The notes below the pieces were generated by a model. It worked only from the letters and a program-made list of their open reading frames with translations, ran no database searches and was not told the origin of the DNA. A stretch of 33,196 nucleotides of DNA. Source: JAGWGI01 sp050749785. GTDB taxonomy: Archaea > Micrarchaeota > Micrarchaeia > Micrarchaeales > CABMGC01. Below are positions 1 to 7,186 of this stretch, in pieces; the first letter of the stretch is position 1, and each line of letters starts with the position of its first letter. The stretch spans positions 1 through 33,196 of the forward strand of contig JBOGSA010000033.1 of assembly GCA_050749785.1 (NCBI GenBank), in the 5' to 3' direction. Position numbers and translations under genes: made by a program.

Positions 1-70
1 GGAATCGAGAAACCTCTTATACCTAGATTCTCTATTGCGTCTCATGTTTGTCGTCTCAAACAACAAACAC

Positions 71-96
71 TGGCAGAGGGTTTATACCTTCTGCCA
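71..96. promoter_or_regulatory. Near-perfect inverted repeat with a TATA-like centre
   Basis: Arms TGGCAGAGGGT (71-81) and ACCTTCTGCCA (86-96) pair at 10 of 11 positions around the centre TTAT. The centre reads as a TATA-like box on either strand (GTTTATA / GGTATAAA), so this could be an operator-promoter or a hairpin. No gene is recognised in 1-174, and the flanking gene lies outside the window. Confidence 0.35.
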
Positions 97-174
97 TTAG
101 TAGATTAGAGGATTTCTACAGAGCCCAGTTTTTCAATATTTGTTACTCCGTAGCCACCAACATATCTTATTCAT

Positions 175-287
175 TCAGTCAAACATCGTGTTCTGGCACC
201 TGCAGTGCTCACATATCCTCTGCTTGCAGTCGCATCCCTTGCAGGCCAGACGCACTCCTTGCACTCATCCTTTCTTAGTTCTGCCAT
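175..287 (-). pseudogene. Frameshifted copy of Cys-rich microprotein gene
   Basis: This is a near-identical copy of the 37-residue Cys-rich gene at 1704-1817. Both begin MAEL and share the DECKEC segment. This copy is 113 bases long instead of 114: the stretch coding for C-G-C-I-C in the intact copy is replaced here by a sequence one base shorter. The frame therefore shifts after the second cysteine, and the rest of the CxxC pattern is lost. The downstream DNA that encodes C-E-H-C-R-C in the intact copy is still well conserved, which points to a recent single-base loss or to a sequence error. It lies directly downstream of the toxin-antitoxin pair on the same strand. Confidence 0.75.
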
Positions 288-297
288 GCTGCTCCAC

Positions 298-975
298 TCA
301 ATTCTCAAATTCTTTTAGAAACTTGGATAATCTGTCTTTGCATGCGACAAATCGATCCTCAGGCACCCCGCCAAATGCCCCCTCCAGGCTCTTACGGTAT
401 GTATCCGATCTGATAGTCTCTTCTATTAGCTTCACTCTTTCCCTAATCAACGTCTCACTGCATTTTTTCAATATTATCTCCTTGGTAATCATCCAATCCG
501 GCTCTGCTCCTGCAAGCATGAACATATCCCTAACATCCTGCCTTCTTCCTGCGACAAACTTCATGGCGAACAGCAGCTCAGGGTCAGCCACTCTCATCTC
601 TATCCTCTCCTGGCTGGCCCTGCCAACCACCGCCCTTTTTGAGGAGTATTTTTCGAACACTCCCTTCTCAAACGTTATTACAGTCCTGTCCGATACCTCG
701 CCTATCATAAGATCGAACGCCACCTTCTCCTTTTCCCTAACATAGCGCATGAATTTGACGCCCTGCGGCATCCTGTTTTTGGCCTTGGTAAATCCGCTAT
801 CCATAAGCGCCTTCTCTACCTCTTTTAAGCCCTCCATCACCACCACATCACAGTCTACTGAGAACCTAGGGGGGACGTAGGCGTTTACCGCATAGCCGCC
901 AACCAACACAAGATGAAAATCCTTCATCCTTCCCAGCACCTCAAGGACTATCGCCTCTCTTTCCTGCAGGTTCAT
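298..975 (-). CDS. AbiEii-like nucleotidyltransferase toxin
   Basis: A 225-residue protein with the signature of MNT/AbiEii-type nucleotidyltransferases. It has a VGGYAV glycine motif at residues 25-30, the paired acidic residues D41 and D43 in a SVDCDVVV strand, and a third acidic residue D88 in AFDLMIG. A helix with K139 and a RRQDVRD motif (144-150) follows, as in AbiEii toxins. Family members transfer nucleotides to target RNAs such as tRNA acceptor ends, but the target here is unknown. Its ATG overlaps the stop of the upstream winged-helix gene by four bases (ATGA), the usual antitoxin-then-toxin order of AbiE type IV modules. It could instead be a MenA-like or housekeeping nucleotidyltransferase. 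The family call is good; the role as a toxin is inferred from the pairing. Confidence 0.75.
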   Translation of the reverse strand: MNLQEREAIVLEVLGRMKDFHLVLVGGYAVNAYVPPRFSVDCDVVVMEGLKEVEKALMDSGFTKAKNRMPQGVKFMRYVREKEKVAFDLMIGEVSDRTVITFEKGVFEKYSSKRAVVGRASQERIEMRVADPELLFAMKFVAGRRQDVRDMFMLAGAEPDWMITKEIILKKCSETLIRERVKLIEETIRSDTYRKSLEGAFGGVPEDRFVACKDRLSKFLKEFEN

Positions 976-1622
976 ATCATCGACCTTGCCTCGTTCATCA
1001 CACGCCTGTCTATCTTCGCTCTTGTCCTTACGCCGAATTTCTCATGCAAATAGGCCAAATGGTATTCGAAGCTGTCTATATGCTCCTCACAGTACCTAGC
1101 AATCTCGCCCAAAGGCTCGACCTCCAAGCCGTTGTGTGTTTCAGATATCAGTCTACCCCTTGGCCTCAAAACCACAAACTCCCCGAAGGTCTGCCCGGCG
1201 TCCTTAACGAAGGTTTTTACCTTACGCCCCCTCAAATATCCAACCCAATCATCCAACTCGGATTTCAACACATCGATATAATACGGCGAGTGCTCCCAGC
1301 TCCTTTGAATGTAGGTGTAATCGGTCCATATCTCAGCCGCGCTCGCATCCGCATAAACATATTTCATTCCAGAAGCTTTCAATAAATCAGGCACTCTGAA
1401 CACCAACATCCCCTTGAAAATTTCATCGGCGCCGATGCAACTGTACTCCCCCCTCTCTATCCTCTTGATCCAACCTGCCCCCTCCAATATGTGCAAAGTC
1501 TTCTTTACCATGTCCTTTGAAATGAACCAGCCCAAATAATCCGAGCTGAAACTGCCCAAACCGAACTTGTTGGACAATACAGCATATGCAGATTGCGCAA
1601 ACGCCGGGACCGATTCCGTCAT
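972..1622 (-). CDS. AbiEi-like winged-helix antitoxin/repressor
   Basis: A 216-residue protein. The N-terminal ~65 residues look like a winged helix: a helix-turn-helix region around residues 25-50 (FSSDYLGWFISKDMVKKTL) and a wing reading GWIKRIERGEYSCI. The remainder resembles the C-terminal domain of AbiEi transcriptional regulators. In AbiE systems this protein neutralises the nucleotidyltransferase and represses its own operon. Two GTTACC-N5-GGTAAC palindromes sit directly upstream of the ATG, as expected for autorepression. The TATA-like box 27 bases before the start implies a nearly leaderless transcript. The gene overlaps the downstream toxin by ATGA. Function is assigned from layout and fold features, not from a database match. 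Confidence 0.7.
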   Translation of the reverse strand: MTESVPAFAQSAYAVLSNKFGLGSFSSDYLGWFISKDMVKKTLHILEGAGWIKRIERGEYSCIGADEIFKGMLVFRVPDLLKASGMKYVYADASAAEIWTDYTYIQRSWEHSPYYIDVLKSELDDWVGYLRGRKVKTFVKDAGQTFGEFVVLRPRGRLISETHNGLEVEPLGEIARYCEEHIDSFEYHLAYLHEKFGVRTRAKIDRRVMNEARSMI

Positions 1623-1623
1623 A

Positions 1624-1678
1624 GTTACCTATTAGGTAACTTATAATATATAAACCTTTTGGTTACCTATATGGTAAC
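1624..1678 (-). promoter_or_regulatory. Promoter with two palindromic operators
   Basis: Two inverted repeats with identical arms, GTTACC-N5-GGTAAC, lie at 1624-1640 and 1662-1678, centres 38 bp apart. Between them, read on the minus strand, is TTTATATATT (about 1645-1654), a TATA box about 27 bases before the ATG at 1622. The first operator covers the expected transcription start and the second covers the BRE side of the promoter. Binding to both would block TBP/TFB and RNA polymerase. GTTAAC at 1685-1690 may be a further weak half-site. Confidence 0.8.
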
Positions 1679-1703
1679 TTAATGGTTAACTGGCTCTAGC
1701 TCA

Positions 1704-1817
1704 CTAGTCAAACATCGTGTTTTGGCACCTGCAATGCTCGCATATCCTCTGCTTGCAGTCGCATCCCTTGCAGATGCATCCGCACTCCTTGCACTCATCC
1801 TTCTTTAATTCTGCCAT
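1704..1817 (-). CDS. Cys-rich microprotein, probable metal-binding
   Basis: A 37-residue protein with nine cysteines (24%), at residues 9, 12, 14, 16, 19, 21, 26, 29 and 31. The spacings include two CxxC motifs followed by CxC (C9xxC12xC14xC16, C26xxC29xC31) and a histidine in CEHC. Such spacing suits binding of two zinc ions or a small metallothionein-like cluster. No family is recognised. Conservation against the frameshifted copy at 175-287 is very high, including third positions, so the duplication is young. It is transcribed away from the hydrolase gene that starts at 1879. Only the metal-binding character can be inferred. Confidence 0.7.
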   Translation of the reverse strand: MAELKKDECKECGCICKGCDCKQRICEHCRCQNTMFD

Positions 1818-1841
1818 CAGATCGCCCACTATAAGATGCCT

Positions 1842-1878
1842 CCAAACATTTAAAAATGTTTAATTGTTCTAGATAACC
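1842..1878 (+). promoter_or_regulatory. Leaderless promoter inside a palindrome
   Basis: The TATA box ATTTAAAAAT lies about 26 bases before the ATG at 1879. It sits within an 18-bp palindrome, AAACATTT-AA-AAATGTTT (1844-1861). The segment TTTAATTGTTCTAGATAACC before the ATG is closely matched upstream of the next gene (3775-3811), so the two promoters are duplicates. Confidence 0.75.
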
Positions 1879-3753
1879 ATGCAAAACATTGCAATCATTG
1901 GAATAGTGATTCTAATTATCGCAGTAGTTGGCGGGGTCTTCTACTTCACCTCCAACCACCAACCTCTGGCACCTACAACAGTAACCACCACCGCCCTTCC
2001 CACCGTCCCTGCCACAACATCGATTTTTGCCGCTACTTCAATCAAGACTACAACCTCTGTTCAGACCACAAGCGTCAGCACTGTTACCACCACAGTTCAG
2101 CCGCATAGCAACAACCTTCAAGTCCCATGGCAGAGCTCCAATGGCAACTACACCGCAGTCAACCAGACCTACTGCACCTCTGGTGCTAATCAGCTGCACC
2201 TTGACCTTTATGCGAATGCCCCACTCAACTACTCATCGGTGAAGAACGGTCTTAGACCAATCGCGGTCTTCGTGCACGGCGGCGGGCTTACTTCTGGCGA
2301 CAAGGCGCAGATAGCTTCCGATTCCGCAGTCTTCCCTGTCATAATCAACGACCTGATAAGCAACGGATTCATCGTTGCCTCTGTCAACTATAACCTTGCC
2401 CCTGCCTACAAGTACCCAAACCAGACAGACGATGTCTTGTGTGCTATGAGATTCCTTAGGTACTATGCGCAGAGCTTTGATGGAAATTCAAGCCAGATTG
2501 CGATATTCGGCGACAGTTCCGGCGGCCAGCTTGTCAGCACTGATGGGGTGACCAACGGCACGGCAGCCTGGGAGAACAAAGAAGGCCTTAAGATATACGG
2601 CGCAACAAACCTCACGGCAGCGCAGCTACTTAGCATTTCCACAAAGCCGCAGGTGGTCGGCGACTTTTATGGAAGCGTAAATAACACAATTCCTTTTGGG
2701 ATGACACAGCAGCAGGCGCAGCAATACGATCCCCAAGGGTATCAGAACCTTGTGACTGTCTACAACTACAACTCCACCCTTATGTACGAGGCAAGCCCAA
2801 TCCAGTACGTTACCGCCGGAGAGCCGCCGTTCCTGATATTCCAGGGAAACAACGACACGATGGTGCCAGCCTCAATGTCCCAGGCATTCTACAACAGCCT
2901 GAAAGCTGCCGGCGACAATGCAACGCTGATAATAGTTAACAACTCAGGTCACAGGTTCGTGCCCACGCCATCAGGTAGCCAGATTCATCCGGGAATCGGC
3001 TACATCGCAAACTATACCGTTGCCTTCTTCAAGAAGATATTCCCCAGAACCGCAACATCTGCCACAACACCAACAAACCAAAGCTCTTCGCAGTCAACCT
3101 CAACGCCCCAGACTCAAAACCCTGCATACATCGTGGTCGCAGATCCGGTGAACATCTCTCAAGTATCGCAGATAAGCAAGTTCCGCAGCTGCGAGGGTCA
3201 TGACTATAGCGGCTACGATGTTCAGGGCTTCCAGGAGACCCAAAGATCCATGAAGCACTACTTCACGCCAAAGCCGCAATTCGCAGGGAGCACATCACAA
3301 ATACAAGAATTCGCCCCATTCAACGGCACGATCGAGAGTATAGTAAACGAGCAGACGCCTGTAGGCAAGCAGGTCTGGATAGGCTACACATCCACAGGTC
3401 CGCAGGGCGGCTACCCTCCTCTTGGCGTGTGGAACGCTGTGTTCTTCCACCTAAACCCTCTGCCTGGCATCACTGCAGGCTCTCACGTCACAGCCGGCCA
3501 GCTCATCGGCTATGCGAACCAGACAGCGCCGATACAAGAGTTCGATATCGCCTTTGAGGAGTACAACGGCAGCAATGGAATTTACCATCAGGTACTTGAC
3601 TCAATCTTCAACCACATGTCACCTCAGGTTCTATCACAGTTCGCTGCCCACGGGATCAACCAGAGTGACATGATCTACTCCAAGGCGTACAGGGACGCAA
3701 ACCCGTGCAACTTCAACACCTTCAACCCTAACGACTCCGTCACGCTCAGCTGA
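1879..3753 (+). CDS. Exported alpha/beta-hydrolase fused to an M23/LytM-like domain
   Basis: A 624-residue protein. Residues 1-25 form a hydrophobic signal anchor, followed by a Thr/Ser-rich linker to about 75. The hydrolase domain (about 80-390) has the oxyanion motif H133-G-G-G, the nucleophile elbow GDSSG with S213, D326 in GNNDTMVP and H358 in SGHRF, a complete triad as in BD-FAE/carboxylesterase-type hydrolases. A second Ser/Thr linker (about 393-415) leads to a C-terminal domain resembling the M23/LytM beta fold: HDYSGYD at 441-447, then a FAPFNGTIESI strand, then HVTAGQLIGYAN. The usual HxH pair is replaced by EFDIAFE, so peptidase activity is doubtful. Several NxT/S sequons suit a surface protein. 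The substrate is unknown; an ester or surface glycan is plausible. Confidence 0.75.
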   Translation: MQNIAIIGIVILIIAVVGGVFYFTSNHQPLAPTTVTTTALPTVPATTSIFAATSIKTTTSVQTTSVSTVTTTVQPHSNNLQVPWQSSNGNYTAVNQTYCTSGANQLHLDLYANAPLNYSSVKNGLRPIAVFVHGGGLTSGDKAQIASDSAVFPVIINDLISNGFIVASVNYNLAPAYKYPNQTDDVLCAMRFLRYYAQSFDGNSSQIAIFGDSSGGQLVSTDGVTNGTAAWENKEGLKIYGATNLTAAQLLSISTKPQVVGDFYGSVNNTIPFGMTQQQAQQYDPQGYQNLVTVYNYNSTLMYEASPIQYVTAGEPPFLIFQGNNDTMVPASMSQAFYNSLKAAGDNATLIIVNNSGHRFVPTPSGSQIHPGIGYIANYTVAFFKKIFPRTATSATTPTNQSSSQSTSTPQTQNPAYIVVADPVNISQVSQISKFRSCEGHDYSGYDVQGFQETQRSMKHYFTPKPQFAGSTSQIQEFAPFNGTIESIVNEQTPVGKQVWIGYTSTGPQGGYPPLGVWNAVFFHLNPLPGITAGSHVTAGQLIGYANQTAPIQEFDIAFEEYNGSNGIYHQVLDSIFNHMSPQVLSQFAAHGINQSDMIYSKAYRDANPCNFNTFNPNDSVTLS

Positions 3754-3774
3754 TTTTGCGAAACGCTCCAAATT

Positions 3775-3811
3775 CCAAAGCGCTTAAAAGGTTTAGTTGC
3801 TTTAGATAACC
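3775..3811 (+). promoter_or_regulatory. Duplicated leaderless promoter
   Basis: GCTTAAAAGG gives a TATA box about 26 bases before the ATG at 3812. The following GTTGCTTTAGATAACC closely matches the promoter at 1842-1878, so the two exported proteins are probably co-regulated. An AAGCGCTT palindrome overlaps the TATA box. Confidence 0.7.
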
Positions 3812-5482
3812 ATGCAGGGCATCGCCATCATCGGCATAATCATTGTCATTATCATAGGTCTTGGCGCGGCATTCTATTTCACTTCAAACCACCAGTCTGG
3901 AGCAGCATCAACAGCGACCACATTGCAGACAACAACCCCAACTACCGTCCCATCAAGTTACGCGGGGCAAACAACTACAATTGCACCAGCCACTGGGCAG
4001 ATAGGCCAGTTTACTAAGGTGCATGTGGGCCAGAGCGCCGCAATCGGCCAGTACAACATCGCGCTTGTCGGCATAGATCCATCGCACGCAACCGCGATAC
4101 TCAATGTCACATCCCCATCGTATTCCGGCAAAAACCTTCTCCTTGGACAAAACCAATACCTTGGAATGGGAAGCGGCGCTGGCGCACCGTACATTTTAGT
4201 CAGCCAGATCAACCTCTCTTCTAGCAACGATGGGGCGCAGAACTGGGTGATGCTCGAAATATCCAACAGCAACGCAGGATTTAGCGCATCAAGCAACGGC
4301 AACACACAGCAAAACACCACATCAACCCCACATGGCAACTACACCAACTCCAGCCAGCAGGGCAGCTACATAACCGAGCTGCGCGACCAGCAGCTCTCGG
4401 CATGCGGAACTAACACGGAGTTTTTTGGCACAATGCCTCTGAGCGAGGCGAACTTCACATCATTCGGCCCGCTTGGCTGGGTCAGCCCTGGCGGACATGT
4501 CTTCCCTGAGAACCACGGCGGCTTTTACCTAAGGACAACCGCCCCTTCGATGCCTGCAAATGTGCCCGTCGTTGCGCCAGGCAACGTGACGGTCTTTGAG
4601 ATAATAGGCCAGACATACCTCAACTCGAACAATCCGCCTGACTATGCCATATACTTCGCCCCGTGCGGCAATGTCACCTTCTACTTTGGCCACGTCCAGG
4701 CGCTCTCTAGCAAACTTGCAAGCGCATACGCACCGCCATTTGTAAGCTGCCAGAACAGCACCGCCGACAATGCCCAGGTACGCACCTGCCAGAAGATGAT
4801 GAATGTTTCGTTTGTGGCAGGCGAGAGGATCGGCAATATCGGCGGCCACCAGTCGGGCAACAATGCGGTGCAGGCGCTCGACCTCGGTGTCTACGACTAC
4901 ACTCTTTCTCCTGCAGGATTTGCCAACCAGTCCAGATACGACAGTCAGCAGCTGCATGCGGCGTGCCCTCTTAATTACTTTGCTTCATCGATACAAAATT
5001 ACATCTACACAATCATCGGCATACACGGACTTGCAAGGACCGAGCAGCCCCTATGCGGCTTGTTCATGCAAGATGTTCCAGGAGCTGCGCAGGGAGGCTG
5101 GTTTCAGAAGGGAACACCATCGCCCTACATAAACGAGGGCGTGCTGATATCGCTGATACACAACGACTTTTATTCCGGCTCAGAGCTCTTCTCAATAGGA
5201 TTGCAGGCCAATGTTTCCGGGTTGGCAGGCGTCACGTATTACTTCAAGCCAACCTCGTCAGGCCATGTCAACAGGGACTTTGGCAACGTAACTGCCGATG
5301 GCACTGTATACTGCTACGACTCATTCACTAACAGCTACGAGTCAAGCGCAGCCTCTGCGCCGGGAATGATACTGCTCCAGCTCGTTAATGCAAGTACGCT
5401 TCGGATAGAGTACCAGGGCGCAGGCTCGTGCGGCTCAGGGCCATGGAGCTTCACATCAAACCATGCAGACTTCTATAGATAA
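3812..5482 (+). CDS. Exported protein with degenerate M23/LytM-like domain
   Basis: A 556-residue protein whose first ~30 residues repeat the anchor of its upstream neighbour (MQxIAIIGI...FYFTSNHQ), followed by a Thr-rich linker. Residues about 50-160 are a beta-rich segment. From about 180 the order of strands resembles M23 peptidases: H229 and H235 in GGHVFPENHGG, VPVVAPGNVTVFEI, a YFGHVQAL segment, FVAGERIGNIGG, then ALDLGVYDY in place of the usual HLHFE. With the HxH pair missing, it is probably a binding or structural relative rather than a metallopeptidase. About ten cysteines suggest disulfides outside the cell. Many NxT/S sequons are present. The pairing with the hydrolase points to one surface function, which is unknown. 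Confidence 0.65.
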   Translation: MQGIAIIGIIIVIIIGLGAAFYFTSNHQSGAASTATTLQTTTPTTVPSSYAGQTTTIAPATGQIGQFTKVHVGQSAAIGQYNIALVGIDPSHATAILNVTSPSYSGKNLLLGQNQYLGMGSGAGAPYILVSQINLSSSNDGAQNWVMLEISNSNAGFSASSNGNTQQNTTSTPHGNYTNSSQQGSYITELRDQQLSACGTNTEFFGTMPLSEANFTSFGPLGWVSPGGHVFPENHGGFYLRTTAPSMPANVPVVAPGNVTVFEIIGQTYLNSNNPPDYAIYFAPCGNVTFYFGHVQALSSKLASAYAPPFVSCQNSTADNAQVRTCQKMMNVSFVAGERIGNIGGHQSGNNAVQALDLGVYDYTLSPAGFANQSRYDSQQLHAACPLNYFASSIQNYIYTIIGIHGLARTEQPLCGLFMQDVPGAAQGGWFQKGTPSPYINEGVLISLIHNDFYSGSELFSIGLQANVSGLAGVTYYFKPTSSGHVNRDFGNVTADGTVYCYDSFTNSYESSAASAPGMILLQLVNASTLRIEYQGAGSCGSGPWSFTSNHADFYR

Positions 5483-5565
5483 ATCCAACATTTAACATGG
5501 TGAAATGACGAATACTTCTGAAGCTTTAAAACGATTGTTCTTGCTAAACATTATTGTGTATCATT

Positions 5566-5928
5566 ATGGAAACCTTTGCGACATTTGCGAATTCGATAAA
5601 GGGGAATGAGAAGAAACTAGTGCTTGCTGCCCTTCTCAGGATTGACAATTTCACAGGTTGGGGACTATTAAGCCCACACAACCCGGTCCTATCCCATCTA
5701 GTACCGTTTGCAGAGCGCAGTCTTGTGGCGATCAACCATGAACCCATCCATGTCGAAAGGGCGATAGGCATATGCTATTCTGCTCAACGAACAAAAGCAG
5801 GGAAGAAATTCAGCAACTACATGAATGATAACGGTTATTTCGGCGACATTCCAGGAACACTGCAAGATTTATCCGCCCATATAAACAGGGTCTTTCGGCA
5901 GGAGATGAAAGCAGCGGGGTTGTCATAA
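5566..5928 (+). CDS. Hypothetical protein
   Basis: A protein of 120 residues from the ATG at 5566; a TTG four codons upstream is a weaker alternative. The TATA-like TTTAAAA at 5525-5531 fits a start site a few bases before the ATG. The sequence is mixed alpha/beta with no signal peptide. Near the middle are the phrase INHEPIHVERAIGICYS and a single histidine-rich stretch; the C-terminus is helical. No family is recognised. It stands alone between the exported proteins and the convergent FKBP gene. Confidence 0.55.
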   Translation: METFATFANSIKGNEKKLVLAALLRIDNFTGWGLLSPHNPVLSHLVPFAERSLVAINHEPIHVERAIGICYSAQRTKAGKKFSNYMNDNGYFGDIPGTLQDLSAHINRVFRQEMKAAGLS

Positions 5929-5991
5929 AATGCCAGGGTTTGCCTTGTTTGCAAGGACGATATGGGATGGCTTATGCGTGGGTAATCTATT

Positions 5992-6588
5992 CTAACCGCT
6001 TCCTGCCTTTATCCCCACTACCTGTATCTTGAAGATCAGCGTCTGTCCTGCCAGCGGCGGGTTGAAGTTGATTGTTGCGTTTGTGGCATTGACTGCATCA
6101 ACTATACCCTGAGCCTGCTGCCCATTTGATGTCCTAGTAACCACCATTCCCTTCTGCACTGTTTGGTTACCAAATACACTCAATGGCACGCTAAATATTA
6201 ATGAAGCATTAATCTCTCCATACCCCATGCTTGGTGGTATTGTGAGGGTCTTTTGCTGGTTTAGTTTCATCCCAACCACTCCTTGGTCAAATCCAGGAAT
6301 AACCTGTCCTGCTCCCACCACGAACCGCAGCGGTTGTCCGTGCAGTGAGCTGGCATCAAACACTGTTCCGTTTGTAAATGTGCCCGTGTAGTTGACTTGG
6401 ATTGTGTCACCAACTGCAACCGCTCGTGCAGATACATTCCCTATGGCAAAGTAAATGCCAACTAGCACAATCACAGCAACTATCGCAGCTGCGGCGATGT
6501 ACATCGGCTTTGCCTTGAAGCCCTTCTTTTCGGTTTTATGCTCAGCCGCTTTAGTCTCGGCGTGTTTGTTTTTGTGTTCAGTTGCCAT
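5992..6588 (-). CDS. Membrane-anchored FKBP-type peptidyl-prolyl isomerase
   Basis: A 198-residue protein. A Lys/His-rich cytoplasmic head (1-28) is followed by one membrane helix (about 29-52) and an external FKBP domain. Diagnostic segments are VNYTGTFTNGTVFDASS, FVVGAGQVIPGFDQGVVGM and TIPPSMGYGE. An insert with a second beta-rich segment (about 120-170) looks like the SlyD-type IF chaperone flap. It closes with FKIQVVGI. The enzyme should speed prolyl cis-trans isomerisation and fold exported proteins, which suits the large secreted proteins nearby. The ATG follows the stop of the DUF2283-like gene by 18 bases; a GTGAT motif just before the ATG could act as a ribosome binding site. Confidence 0.9.
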   Translation of the reverse strand: MATEHKNKHAETKAAEHKTEKKGFKAKPMYIAAAAIVAVIVLVGIYFAIGNVSARAVAVGDTIQVNYTGTFTNGTVFDASSLHGQPLRFVVGAGQVIPGFDQGVVGMKLNQQKTLTIPPSMGYGEINASLIFSVPLSVFGNQTVQKGMVVTRTSNGQQAQGIVDAVNATNATINFNPPLAGQTLIFKIQVVGIKAGSG

Positions 6589-6606
6589 TATATCACAAAA
6601 TAGAGT

Positions 6607-6819
6607 TCATCCAACCATTAGCTGAATAGGCAGCTGTCTTGGTTTTATCTTTGATTGTATGAAATTAAGTATTTCTATCCCTATCACCTTGCCTTTCCGA
6701 TCCTTCTTTAGTATTATCTCATCTGAAGTTTCTTCGCTCACAAACTCCTTCTTAGGATCTGCAAACCATATGTCTAATGTATTGCCCTTCTTGTTGAATA
6801 TTATTTGTGTCTTTTCCAT
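6607..6819 (-). CDS. DUF2283-like small protein
   Basis: A 70-residue protein with the DUF2283 pattern: a first strand ending NTLDIWFAD, an acidic loop (EETSDEIILKKDRKGKVIGIEIL) and a short C-terminal tail. DUF2283 proteins are often found next to DUF4258/RelE-like small proteins and are thought to act as antitoxin-like partners. It overlaps the upstream gene by 19 bases (6801-6819), so the two are translationally coupled. The family call rests on the strand pattern and the neighbour; the antitoxin role is inference. Confidence 0.65.
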   Translation of the reverse strand: MEKTQIIFNKKGNTLDIWFADPKKEFVSEETSDEIILKKDRKGKVIGIEILNFIQSKIKPRQLPIQLMVG

Positions 6820-7118
6820 GTAATCTCTCCCGCTTTTATCCTATCTGAAATGTATGTAGTTGTTATATATCCCTCCCCATTTAAATGTTTGCAGACTACC
6901 ACGACAAAATACTTGCCCCAAGCCTTATTATAAAGAAACGCATCCCTATCTTTATTGCTCTTCCTTATTTCGTCAGGTTCTTTTAACGCACTCTTAACCA
7001 ATTCTTCTCTGCCTTTCATTGGGGTGTGCTTAACTGTTATTATTAGGTTCCAATATTCCCTGGTAATTCGTATCTTCTTATTGGAGAGTGATGTTACTTC
7101 AAAATAAACATCTGCCAT
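6801..7118 (-). CDS. DUF4258/PBECR-like small protein, possible toxin
   Basis: A 105-residue protein. The order H-x-P (KHTPMKGREE), a helix DEIRKSNKDRD, then the strands FLYNKAWGKYFVVVVCKHLNGEGYITTTYISD resembles DUF4258 or the phage-barnase/EndoU-like nuclease group: a conserved histidine, an Arg/Lys patch and a C-terminal Thr-rich strand. With the coupled DUF2283-like gene it forms a probable toxin-antitoxin pair. The ATG at 7118 follows a GGTGAGG ribosome binding site and the TATA box GTTTATAAG about 40 bases upstream. Confidence 0.55.
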   Translation of the reverse strand: MADVYFEVTSLSNKKIRITREYWNLIITVKHTPMKGREELVKSALKEPDEIRKSNKDRDAFLYNKAWGKYFVVVVCKHLNGEGYITTTYISDRIKAGEITWKRHK

Positions 7119-7166
7119 GCCCCCTCACCTGCAATCTCAGATTCGGTGCACAGTCTTATAAACTGC
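7119..7166 (-). promoter_or_regulatory. Promoter and ribosome binding site of the DUF4258/DUF2283 pair
   Basis: On the minus strand GTTTATAAG (about 7155-7163) is a TATA box. GGTGAGGGGGC immediately precedes the ATG at 7118 and matches the archaeal anti-Shine-Dalgarno consensus GGTGA. This leadered gene contrasts with the many leaderless ones in the window. Confidence 0.6.
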
Positions 7167-7169
7167 TCG

Positions 7170-7178
7170 AAAAAAAAA
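7170..7178 (-). terminator. Oligo-T terminator
   Basis: Nine consecutive T on the minus strand lie 8 bases after the stop of the AHSA1-like gene. This is typical of archaeal intrinsic termination. Confidence 0.55.
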
Positions 7179-7186
7179 CTATTTTT

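Noticed and set aside
110..175. Minus-strand reading with VGGYGVTNIEKLG, recalling the nucleotidyltransferase GG motif
   Set aside because: Only about 20 codons between stops, no Asp pair follows and there is no start; chance similarity or an unrecognisable remnant.
140..745. Long plus-strand frame opposite the AbiEii-like gene
   Set aside because: It is antisense to a clearly better gene, is Ser-rich without motifs and covers the frameshifted microgene; a shadow frame.
4529..4957. Minus-strand frame within the second exported protein
   Set aside because: No promoter and low-complexity composition, while the plus-strand protein has consistent domains and sequons throughout.
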